Positions 1-6,357 of a stretch of DNA of 7,181 nucleotides are shown piece after piece. The first letter of the stretch is position 1, and every line of letters starts with the position of its first letter. The DNA is from JANWKQ01 sp040376605 (GTDB taxonomy: Bacteria; Bacteroidota; Bacteroidia; CAIKAF01), in the NCBI GenBank assembly GCA_040376605.1, contig JBEIQI010000155.1:1-7181 (forward strand), read 5' to 3'. The notes below the pieces were generated by a model. The model did no database searches, was not told the DNA's origin, and worked only from the letters and a program-made list of their open reading frames with translations. Both the position numbers and the translations under genes were made by a program.

Positions 1-1
1 C

Positions 2-214
2 TTTGTCTATTCAGGAACATTTTCAAAGGTCTCCAGAGATGAGTTGGAGGATTTAATTGTTCAAAATGGGGGCAAAAAATCAGGATCCGTATATAAAAAA
101 ACCAGTTTTTTAATTGCCGGCGAAAAGATGGGCCCGGAAAAAAGAAAAAAAGCCGAAGAGTTTGGAGTGAAAATTATTAATGAGGAAGAATTTCTTTCAA
201 TGATTAATAGATAA
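2..214 (+). CDS. ligA: NAD-dependent DNA ligase LigA, C-terminal BRCT domain (5' end outside window)
   Basis: The frame is open from the window edge to a TAA at 212-214 and gives about 70 residues that read as a BRCT domain. It starts FVYSGTFSKVSRDELEDLI and continues with the glycine turn NGGKKSGSVYKKTSFLIAG, a KMGPEKRKKAEEFGVKI helix and the ending INEEEFLSMI. This SRDEL / GGK-S-VYKKT / AGE-G-K-KKA-GV-I-EEF order is the signature of the BRCT domain that closes bacterial NAD+-dependent DNA ligases. LigA seals nicks during replication and repair in the cytoplasm, using NAD+ to adenylylate the enzyme. The adenylation, OB, zinc and HhH domains lie upstream of the window. Another BRCT protein is formally possible, but a lone C-terminal BRCT with this motif set in a bacterium is nearly always LigA. 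The next gene follows after 24 bases on the same strand. Confidence 0.9.
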   Translation, partial: FVYSGTFSKVSRDELEDLIVQNGGKKSGSVYKKTSFLIAGEKMGPEKRKKAEEFGVKIINEEEFLSMINR

Positions 215-238
215 TTCAATCATACCTTTTTTATTAGG

Positions 239-646
239 ATGAGACATATATTTTGGCTAACACTACTGATGATGCTGGTTGCTTGCAGTTCGCCAACTAC
301 ATGCAAAACTAAGGTAATTTGGATGGTTGATAGCATTGTGATAGATCAGCAGAAAGTACATCTACAAAGTACCTTTGCATCTTTGCAAAATAACAAAACC
401 TTTTTGTTGCCGATACCCATTAATAATTCTCAACAAGATATTTACGAAACTGACATTTCGAATGCGACAGGAAATTATCATTTTTTGAATGACACTGTTG
501 AGGGATCTGTTCTGGTGAGGTTAACTTCTGATTACAAAACGTATAACGGTCTTTATTATGCCGAATTGTATAATAAAGAAAACAAGCACTATTTAAAACT
601 GCAGAATCAAGACATTACCTTCTATTTTGCTCAATGGCTTCATTAA
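239..646 (+). CDS. Small predicted lipoprotein of unknown function
   Basis: This is a 135-residue protein with a short hydrophobic signal (residues 3-15) and the lipobox LVAC, so Cys16 is the likely lipidated residue after signal peptidase II cleavage. Residues 17-22 (SSPTTC) lack the acidic cluster that in Bacteroidota acts as a surface lipoprotein export signal, so a periplasm-facing lipoprotein is the simpler inference. The mature part is rich in Asn, Tyr and beta-prone segments (VIWMVDSIVI, EGSVLVRLTS, HYLKLQNQDITFYF), suggesting a small beta-sandwich or barrel. I do not recognise a family and no catalytic motif is visible. The ATG at 239 is chosen because it gives the complete signal peptide. 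There is no Shine-Dalgarno sequence, as is normal in this phylum. It lies 24 bases after ligA and 43 bases before the DUF6913-type gene and may be co-transcribed with them. Confidence 0.75.
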   Translation: MRHIFWLTLLMMLVACSSPTTCKTKVIWMVDSIVIDQQKVHLQSTFASLQNNKTFLLPIPINNSQQDIYETDISNATGNYHFLNDTVEGSVLVRLTSDYKTYNGLYYAELYNKENKHYLKLQNQDITFYFAQWLH

Positions 647-678
647 TATATACTAGGTACATTGCAATAGAATAATTT

Positions 679-686
679 TAAATTTG
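679..686 (+). promoter_or_regulatory. Possible Bacteroidota -7 promoter box TAAATTTG
   Basis: TAAATTTG matches the phylum consensus TAnnTTTG exactly and ends three bases before the ATG at 690. The only upstream TTG (662-664, inside the palindrome ATTGCAAT) is 14 bases away, shorter than the usual spacing of about 17-23, so the -33 part is poor. If used, transcription would start at or next to the ATG, giving a leaderless message. Confidence 0.3.
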
Positions 687-689
687 TAC

Positions 690-1220
690 ATGGTTTTAGC
701 ATCCATTCGTAAAATATCTGGCAAAAAGAAGCTAAGTAAGCTAAAGGTTAATGCTCCAAGACCTCTGCCATTTAATAAAATTAAATCTATTGGAATTTTA
801 TATTACCTGAACGATGAATCGGAGTTGAAGCAACTTTTGAAAATTCAAAAAAACTCTTTTTTATTGGGGAAAGATGCAAAAATCCTTTGTTGGTTAAAAT
901 CTACTAAAAAGAAGCCACATCCTCAGATTGAGGGCATTCAATTTATTGATAGAGCTGATTTCGATAGTAATTTTCTCCCCAGCTCTAAAGTGGCTAGATA
1001 TTTTTGTCAGCAAGATTTTGATTTGATAATGGACCTTTCTTCACAATATCATTTTCCAATTCATGCCATGGCTGTTATGTCCAATGCCAAATTAAAAGTA
1101 GGTATTGAGCACAAGTTAAATTGGCATTTACAGGTTCGAATTAAATTGGGAGAGGCCAAGCAAAATAATCCCCATTATTTATTAGAGCAAATAATAGTTT
1201 ATTTGGAGCAATTGTTTTAG
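690..1220 (+). CDS. DUF6913-like protein of unknown function
   Basis: This is a 176-residue, basic, probably cytosolic protein without signal peptide or membrane segment. Its plan matches from memory the DUF6913 family of Flavobacteriia: a Lys-rich N-terminal helix (KISGKKKLSKLK), a beta strand (IKSIGILYYL), an ELKQLLKIQ helix, then IQFIDRADFDS, a central QQDFDLIMDLS strand, an AMAVMSNAKLKVGIE stretch and a C-terminal LLEQIIVYLEQLF helix. The alternating strands and helices suggest a Rossmann-like alpha/beta fold. Biochemical function is unknown, and members are often found close to ligA or dapA, which fits here. A TTG six bases upstream (684) would add two residues, but the ATG at 690 is preferred. 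The gene converges on the next gene, with only three bases between the stop codons. Confidence 0.75.
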   Translation: MVLASIRKISGKKKLSKLKVNAPRPLPFNKIKSIGILYYLNDESELKQLLKIQKNSFLLGKDAKILCWLKSTKKKPHPQIEGIQFIDRADFDSNFLPSSKVARYFCQQDFDLIMDLSSQYHFPIHAMAVMSNAKLKVGIEHKLNWHLQVRIKLGEAKQNNPHYLLEQIIVYLEQLF

Positions 1221-1223
1221 TTC

Positions 1224-2108
1224 TCAGAGTGAAAATTGATAAATAGACCTACTATCCACGAGTTTTTGAATGGCATTATCAATTGATATGGGTGGAATAA
1301 GTTCAAGTTCTATTAATCGATTAACCACTGCCCCTAATTTTTCTGTATCCACACCTAATTCCATATTCCACTCAACAGCAGCATACCATTTGACAGCATC
1401 AAAATGAGTTAGGCCAAACTCATTGGCTACCATGCCGATTATATCACCAGAAAGAATCAGTTGATTAATGACCTTATGTAATTGTTGAAAAAGCTCATGT
1501 AAATCATTATAATGGTTTCTTAGTAAACTATTCTGACAAACCACCACAAATGAAGGCCATGGTGTAGGGCATGAGCCAATTTTCTCAAATTCCCCATTAT
1601 CCACAAATGGTTTTGTAATATATTTCTCCCAAAAGAAAATATCAGCATCACCATTTGCCAAAGCTTTTCGGGCTCCATTTAAATCTTTAACTATTATAAA
1701 GTCGCTTTCTTTTAATTGAAGGTTTTTTTGACTGGCATTTACAAATGGCATTAAATGTGAACCTGATTTAAAACGACTAATGGCATATTTTTTACCTTGT
1801 AGGTTGTCCATGGTGATACCACTTCCTTTTTTTACGTGAATCCCCCAGTTTAAGGGAGAATCTACATAAAATTTTACGATACTGGCATCGATACCATCTA
1901 ATATTCCTGCAATAGCTCCTTCTGTTAAAAGGGTAGCCATATCCAATTGACCATCTTTTAAATCGGCGAGCATAGCACCGGTGCCGCCAGGATAAGATTG
2001 CCAGCTAACATCCCAGCCTGTGGATTTGAACATCCCATGTTGCGTTCCATAATACCATGGGATATTAAAATGTTCAGGCACCCCACCAATGATTATTTTC
2101 TCCGCCAA
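1224..2108 (-). CDS. Cytosolic periplasmic-binding-protein-like (type II PBP fold, NMT1/SsuA-like) substrate-binding protein
   Basis: This 294-residue protein looks like an ABC-type solute-binding protein of the NMT1/THI5-SsuA-like superfamily. It opens with strand KIIIGGVPEHFN followed by IPWYYGTQHGMFKSTGWDVSW (residues 5-36). Ligand-site-like segments follow: GGTGAMLADLKDGQLDMATLLTEG (41-64), SPLNWGIHV (84-92), ISRFKSGSHLM (110-120), GDADIFFWEKYITKPFVDNG (153-172) and CPTPWPSFVV (180-189). There is no signal peptide or lipobox, since the first conserved strand begins at residue 4. It is therefore probably cytosolic, and no ABC permease or ATPase lies beside it. Its ligand is unknown. The start is TTG at 2106-2108: an in-frame TAA lies at 2115-2117 with no ATG or GTG between, and the next ATG (residue 26) would remove the first strand. 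It is divergent from the T9SS gene and convergent with the DUF6913-type gene. Confidence 0.82.
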   Translation of the reverse strand: MAEKIIIGGVPEHFNIPWYYGTQHGMFKSTGWDVSWQSYPGGTGAMLADLKDGQLDMATLLTEGAIAGILDGIDASIVKFYVDSPLNWGIHVKKGSGITMDNLQGKKYAISRFKSGSHLMPFVNASQKNLQLKESDFIIVKDLNGARKALANGDADIFFWEKYITKPFVDNGEFEKIGSCPTPWPSFVVVCQNSLLRNHYNDLHELFQQLHKVINQLILSGDIIGMVANEFGLTHFDAVKWYAAVEWNMELGVDTEKLGAVVNRLIELELIPPISIDNAIQKLVDSRSIYQFSL

Positions 2109-2229
2109 TTGATTTTATTTTTGTAAAGATAAAGAAAAGTGACAATAAGCCCGATTTGAGATGTCCAGATACCACAAATTCTGGTGATTTGCTCGGAATT
2201 TTATATATTTGGAATATATACACCTTGAT
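2109..2229. promoter_or_regulatory. Divergent intergenic control region
   Basis: These 121 bases separate the start of the minus-strand binding-protein gene from the T9SS gene and must carry a promoter for each. For the rightward gene there is an exact TATATTTG box (2204-2211). For the leftward gene the best candidate is TATCTTTA on the minus strand (plus 2124-2131), seven of eight matches to TAnnTTTG, without a well-spaced TTG. A short inverted repeat with five-base arms, CCAGA (2165-2169) and TCTGG (2180-2184), lies between them. No small gene or strong hairpin was seen. Confidence 0.6.
2204..2211 (+). promoter_or_regulatory. Promoter -7 box TATATTTG for the T9SS surface-protein gene
   Basis: TATATTTG is an exact match to the Bacteroidota TAnnTTTG element and lies 18 bases before the ATG at 2230, so a leader of about 10-15 bases is expected. 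No clean TTG occurs at the usual 17-23 base spacing; only TTCTGG around 2179-2184 is near, and it overlaps the right arm of a small inverted repeat. Confidence 0.45.
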
Positions 2230-4248
2230 ATGAAAAAAATTATTCCAATCATTTTTTTAACATTGACCTTAAACGTATCGAATGGCTTTGCATTAAGCGG
2301 AGGTCCTGATGCATATGGTTATACGTGGAAAGACAGCAATGAACCTGGTGGACCAGTATATACTTGGTTTGATATTTCTTCAATAGGAACCTTAGTCCCG
2401 GGTTTATCCGATGATAATAGTTCACCAAGTCTTATCAATGTCGGATTCAATTTTCATTATTATTGGAGTGATTACAATAAAGTTAAAATCGGTTCTAACG
2501 GTTGGTTGAGTTTTGATAATCCCAGCAACATCGCTTCTTGTTTTCCAAATATACCAACCGCGGGAGGGGTAAATAATATTCTCGCCGTTTTAATGAGTGA
2601 CTTAACATTTGTTGGAGCGGGAAATACAGGGCTATGTCATTATTGGTCCAATAATACCGACTCATTTATTGTTCAATATACAAATGTTCCATACTGGACT
2701 GCATTAGCACCAGGGTTTACCGGTTCTAATAGCTTTCAAGTAATATTATCTGGGTTAGATAGTTCAATAACATTCCAATATCAAACAACAACCCCTTATA
2801 CAGATCTCGTTGGATGTAATGACGTTACCGTAGGTATTGAAAATCTTGCAGGAAATATAGGTTTAGAATGTTATGCAGATTTAGTTCCTCCGGGTGCATA
2901 TGCCATTAAATTTGAATATCCTGAAGTTGTTGGTATAGCTGTACAAGATGCTACTCCGTTTTGGAATCAGAATGTTGGGAGTAGAGGATTTTTTGTTTCT
3001 TCAGGAACGTTCCCTATTTCAGCTAATATCAAGAATGTTGGGAACGCAACCTTGACTTCGAACGTCATTGTAAATGAACAAATTCGAAATCAGGCATTCG
3101 TATTAGTTCATTCAGATATTGATACAGTTACTCCATTAAATGCAGGGGCATTTGTTACTCTAAATTTTAATCAACCAACCATTTATACTCCTGGGCAATA
3201 TTCTTTTCAGGTATCAACAAATTGTTTGTCAGATATTAATCCAACCAATAATCAAATGGTTTCTGAAATTGAGGTTATTAATGCTTGCTCCTCAACCTCC
3301 ATGTCGTATCATACAAGTGGAATACCTGATCAACAAGTAAGTTGGAATGCTGGTATTGGTGGAGATGACGGAATTGGTGTATTTTATAAACCGCCATTTT
3401 ATCCAGTTACCATTAATTCATTGGATTTTTATATTCAATCAGCATCAGGAGATGGATTTGAAGCTGCTATATATGCTAATGATGGCGCATTTGGGGCACC
3501 TGGAACATTAATTTCATCCACTGCTGTTGCCGGAGGTTCGGTAATTTCGGGTGCATGGAACAATATACCATTAAGTAGTCCTGTAACTATTGATTCTGCA
3601 GGATTTTACGTAGTGTGGTTTCAATCTGGTCCAACTATTTTTATTGGTCTTGAAACCGCTTTCCCGATTTCAAGAAATACCTATGAGATATTAGATGGTG
3701 CATGGTCGTTATATCGTGAAAATGAAGATCAGGATGCATCCATTAGAGTTAATATTGTCCCTTCAGCGGGAATTGATAATACAACCAATTTAGTTTCAGG
3801 AACGATTTCTGCCAATCAACCTGGAGCAGCATATCAATGGTTAGATTGTGGCAATGGCTTTGCAACCATTGCTGGCGCAACTAGCCAAAACTATACTCCT
3901 TCGGCCAATGGTTCTTATGCAGCATTAATTAATTTCGGAGGATGTGTAGACACTTCAGCTTGCGTCCTTATTAACAATGTGGGACTGGATGAAACGATTT
4001 TGAATAGTGCTAAAGTTTATCCCAATCCAGCTCAAAATGCTGTTAATATTGAGTTCTTGAATAACTTGAACCTTGATCAGGTGGATTTGCAAATTACTGA
4101 TGTGGCTGGAAAAATAATTACCATACCTTTTAATTTCAGCAATTCTATGGTGCAATTGAATATTAGTGGATTAAGTAATGGAATATATAATTATCAGTTA
4201 TTTGATTCCGGCAAATTGATTGCTATTGGCAAGTTTGTAAAACAATAA
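2230..4248 (+). CDS. T9SS-secreted multidomain surface protein with type A C-terminal sorting domain
   Basis: This is a 672-residue Sec-exported protein. Residues 1-21 form a signal peptide (MKKIIPIIFLTLTLN then NGFA). Residues 24-232 are a beta-rich module opening GPDAYGYTWKDSNEPGGPVY, a kind of opening I associate with Bacteroidota secreted proteins but cannot name. Residues 235-350 resemble a CARDB-like sandwich (ISANIKNVGN, then INPTNNQMVSEIEV). Residues 352-510 are a second beta module (SLDFYIQSASGDGFEAAIY, FYVVWFQSG). Residues 524-583 are an Ig/PKD-like repeat (AAYQWLDCGNG, IAGATSQNYTPSANGSYA). Residues 596-672 are the T9SS type A tail (VYPNPAQNAVNIEF, ITDVAGKI, ISGLSNGIYNYQL, GKFVKQ). 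The tail directs outer-membrane translocation and usually anchoring to A-LPS after cleavage. No catalytic motif is seen, so adhesion or glycan binding is the inference. ATG 2230 is chosen over TTG 2209, which would put seven residues before the signal peptide and overlap the promoter box. Confidence 0.9.
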   Translation: MKKIIPIIFLTLTLNVSNGFALSGGPDAYGYTWKDSNEPGGPVYTWFDISSIGTLVPGLSDDNSSPSLINVGFNFHYYWSDYNKVKIGSNGWLSFDNPSNIASCFPNIPTAGGVNNILAVLMSDLTFVGAGNTGLCHYWSNNTDSFIVQYTNVPYWTALAPGFTGSNSFQVILSGLDSSITFQYQTTTPYTDLVGCNDVTVGIENLAGNIGLECYADLVPPGAYAIKFEYPEVVGIAVQDATPFWNQNVGSRGFFVSSGTFPISANIKNVGNATLTSNVIVNEQIRNQAFVLVHSDIDTVTPLNAGAFVTLNFNQPTIYTPGQYSFQVSTNCLSDINPTNNQMVSEIEVINACSSTSMSYHTSGIPDQQVSWNAGIGGDDGIGVFYKPPFYPVTINSLDFYIQSASGDGFEAAIYANDGAFGAPGTLISSTAVAGGSVISGAWNNIPLSSPVTIDSAGFYVVWFQSGPTIFIGLETAFPISRNTYEILDGAWSLYRENEDQDASIRVNIVPSAGIDNTTNLVSGTISANQPGAAYQWLDCGNGFATIAGATSQNYTPSANGSYAALINFGGCVDTSACVLINNVGLDETILNSAKVYPNPAQNAVNIEFLNNLNLDQVDLQITDVAGKIITIPFNFSNSMVQLNISGLSNGIYNYQLFDSGKLIAIGKFVKQ

Positions 4249-4250
4249 AA

Positions 4251-4281
4251 TGAAGTTATAGCAAGCCTTATGGTAACTTTA
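4251..4281 (+). terminator. Weak hairpin after the T9SS gene, possible terminator
   Basis: Three bases after the TAA, TGAAGTTAT (4251-4259) can pair with GTAACTTTA (4273-4281) to form a nine-pair stem with two G-U pairs and a 13-base loop. No U-run follows and the stem is AT-rich, so termination is uncertain. It is the only hairpin seen between this gene and the next unit. Confidence 0.25.
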
Positions 4282-4336
4282 AATATAGGACTTAGCTATT
4301 TAATATTTTTCTAACTCAATTTGATTTAGCTACAAT

Positions 4337-5626
4337 TTGAAACTTATTGTTTATACTACTCAGTATCGCGAAGGAAGTGATATGTTTAAAAGGGCTGCTA
4401 AAACACTGGAAAGTGAGTTAAGGTCAAAAGGAGATGAGGTAATTTGTAAAGGAATTTTAAGCAAGAAGGACTTGGTTTCCCTTTTTTCGGAAATTACACA
4501 ATCCGGAAAATTATTAGATGCTTATCATTTTGTGGGTCATTCTGGAATGTATGGACCAATGTATGGAACAAGGGCGTATCCTGAACAGTTTAGTCCGTAT
4601 GAATTGCAAAATCTTAAAATTCCGTTTGCCCCTGATGCCAAGGCGTATTTTCATTGTTGCAGATCTGCCCGCTGGTTTGCCGCATTTTTTGCCAAAAGTC
4701 ATCAGGTAGAAACCTTCGGTTATTATTGGTATAAAGCGGTAACCAGCGATCGTAATAAATTTAAAAAGGTATCCAATATTCATCAACCTGTTTATACCAT
4801 TGGTTGTAAGGGAAAAAAATCGCACGGAATTTTGGGTTCAATTAAAAAATATGGCAGGATTGAATCGCTAGAAACCATGAAATCCTTTAAACCTTCTGAT
4901 TTTGCAGAGGATAGATCTTATGATCGGGTGGCTGCATTATATGATGAGGTTTTTCAGGATATTAAGGTTAGAAAGGATGAATGGAAATGGTTGAAGGAAC
5001 ATCTGCCTAAAAACGATCAACTGAATGTATTGGATATTGGATGTGGGAACGGTGCCTTATTAAAAGAGCTATCACCAATGATCAATTGCGGGTTTGGAGT
5101 AGATGTTTCTGAGGGTATTTTGGATAAAGCAAAGCTTTTGAATGCCAATAATAAGAATTTGGAATTCAGGCAATTAAACGGCCCTGTGCTGCCCATCGAA
5201 TCTCAATCAATAGATGTGGTTACTTCCTTATTGTCTTTTCGATATTTGGATTGGGATCCCTTGATGGATGAGATAAGAAGGGTACTAAAACCTGGTGGGA
5301 AAGTGCTGATTATTGATATGGTTACCGTACCGGTTAAGGCTAAAGAATGGTCACGGTTTTTGATGCATAAAATCAAACAATTTTGGCAACGATTTTCCAA
5401 CCAAGAATTTAATAAAAGACTTAAGCGATTGGTAAACGATCCTGATTGGAAATTTATGTTGAAATATAATCCAATTAGGGCTGAACATGAAATGAAATGG
5501 TATTTGGAAAGTCGTTTTCCCGGGAAAAAAGTGAAAAAAATTAATATTGGTTATCATTCCAGTATGTTGGCCTTTGATTCGGGTAATATTGAAAATATGA
5601 ATGATATTTACTTAACCTATCCATAA
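4337..5626 (+). CDS. Fusion of a caspase/CHAT-like domain and a class I SAM-dependent methyltransferase
   Basis: This is a 429-residue, apparently cytosolic protein. Residues 1-175 begin with a strand (KLIVYTTQY) and helix, then AYHFVGHSGMYGPMYG (62-77) and, 40 residues on, AKAYFHCCRSARWFAAFFA (101-119). His68 in the GHSG motif and Cys108 at the end of a hydrophobic strand are arranged like the His-Cys dyad of caspase-fold peptidases (metacaspase, CHAT). This is motif and order similarity only. Residues 190-330 are a methyltransferase: motif I VLDIGCGNGALL (231-242), acidic post-I residue Asp256 (GVDVS), SIDVVTSLLSFRYLD (291-305) and RRVLKPGGKVLIIDM (314-328). The tail to 429 is unassigned. 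The methyl acceptor is unknown. The start is TTG 4337 because an in-frame TGA lies at 4322-4324; the next ATG (residue 16) would delete the first strand. The stop overlaps the racemase start (TAATG). Confidence 0.85.
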   Translation: MKLIVYTTQYREGSDMFKRAAKTLESELRSKGDEVICKGILSKKDLVSLFSEITQSGKLLDAYHFVGHSGMYGPMYGTRAYPEQFSPYELQNLKIPFAPDAKAYFHCCRSARWFAAFFAKSHQVETFGYYWYKAVTSDRNKFKKVSNIHQPVYTIGCKGKKSHGILGSIKKYGRIESLETMKSFKPSDFAEDRSYDRVAALYDEVFQDIKVRKDEWKWLKEHLPKNDQLNVLDIGCGNGALLKELSPMINCGFGVDVSEGILDKAKLLNANNKNLEFRQLNGPVLPIESQSIDVVTSLLSFRYLDWDPLMDEIRRVLKPGGKVLIIDMVTVPVKAKEWSRFLMHKIKQFWQRFSNQEFNKRLKRLVNDPDWKFMLKYNPIRAEHEMKWYLESRFPGKKVKKINIGYHSSMLAFDSGNIENMNDIYLTYP

Positions 5627-6357
5627 TGGCAATAGGTATCTGTGATTGGGGAATTGGGGGTGTAGGCCTGTATCAGCTGATACGAAAAAGAAGTAGTGTA
5701 GATATTATTTATTTTTCTGATACGGGTTATACTCCCTATGGTAAGGTACCCGAGGATGAATTAAAGGCTCGGTTAACCAAAGTATTTGAATATTTCCAAA
5801 GTTTGGGAGTTCATCAGGTTATTGTTGGCTGTAATGCAGCAAGTACCGTTTTAATGGAGGATCCCAATATTATCGGCGTCATTGAGCACGGGGTAAACCT
5901 AGTTCTAAAGCATCACCCAAAGGAAATAGCAATAGTAGGAGGGAAGCGTACCATCGAATCGGAAATATATAAAACAAAATTAGAAGCTAGTGGGCTTAAG
6001 GTTCATCAGCGGATAGCTCAACCATTGTCCGCAAGAATTGAAGCCGGTGACATTGCTTCCGACGGTTTAATGGACGATATTAAAGCTATTTTTGAACCTA
6101 TTAAAACTGTAGAACATATTTTGTTGGCCTGCACTCATTATCCCCTTATTCAAAGTGAATTGAGGAAGTTTACAGGAGATTCAATTTTCTTGGATCCTGC
6201 AGAGGAGATGGTTGACTGGATATTTAACAACTGGAAAATAGATAATGAGCAAGGAAATGTTAGATGGCTAACTTCAGGGGATACCATTCAAATGAAAAAC
6301 TCATTAAGCAAATTGTATAAAATAGAAAATACTCACATCGATTATATTCGACTATGA
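5626..6357 (+). CDS. MurI-like glutamate/aspartate racemase family protein, divergent
   Basis: This 243-residue protein belongs to the Asp/Glu racemase superfamily, which interconverts amino-acid enantiomers by cofactor-free two-cysteine acid-base chemistry. The landmarks are IGICDWGIGGVGLY (3-16), FSDTGYTPYGK (30-40), VGCNAAST with first catalytic Cys69 (67-74), IIGVIEHG (82-89), AIVGGKRTIES (102-112), LLACTHYPL with second catalytic Cys169 (166-174) and RWLTSGDT (213-220). The order fits MurI rather than hydantoin or maleate-isomerase relatives. It differs from canonical MurI in having Trp8 where DSG has Ser, CNAAS instead of CNT-A, and EHG instead of EPG. It is also shorter than the usual 260-270 residues. 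It is probably not the cell-wall MurI but a specialised paralogue; its substrate is unknown. Its ATG overlaps the preceding stop by one base and its TGA overlaps the next ATG (ATGA), implying translational coupling on both sides. Confidence 0.85.
   Translation: MAIGICDWGIGGVGLYQLIRKRSSVDIIYFSDTGYTPYGKVPEDELKARLTKVFEYFQSLGVHQVIVGCNAASTVLMEDPNIIGVIEHGVNLVLKHHPKEIAIVGGKRTIESEIYKTKLEASGLKVHQRIAQPLSARIEAGDIASDGLMDDIKAIFEPIKTVEHILLACTHYPLIQSELRKFTGDSIFLDPAEEMVDWIFNNWKIDNEQGNVRWLTSGDTIQMKNSLSKLYKIENTHIDYIRL

Noticed and set aside
223..230. TACCTTTT as a promoter for the small lipoprotein gene
   Set aside because: It matches TAnnTTTG in seven of eight positions but lacks the final G and a TTG at suitable distance; co-transcription with ligA is simpler.
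661..668. Palindrome ATTGCAAT as an operator
   Set aside because: Eight-base AT-rich palindromes are common by chance and nothing else supports regulation here.
684..689. TTG at 684 as start of the DUF6913-type gene
   Set aside because: An ATG two codons later gives the same protein, and the TTG is inside the possible TAAATTTG promoter box.
2209..2229. TTG at 2209 as start of the T9SS gene
   Set aside because: It would put seven residues including Glu and Asp before the MKKII signal peptide and overlap the promoter box; ATG 2230 is the natural start.
3955..4155. Open frame of 66 codons on the minus strand inside the T9SS gene
   Set aside because: It is fully contained in the sorting-tail coding region, with no domain pattern and no promoter; it is a shadow of the real gene.
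4514..4825. Open frames on both strands inside the methyltransferase fusion gene (also 4518-4709, 5203-5400, 5351-5557)
   Set aside because: They lie antisense or out of frame inside a gene with recognisable motifs throughout, and their translations show low-complexity basic composition and no family features.
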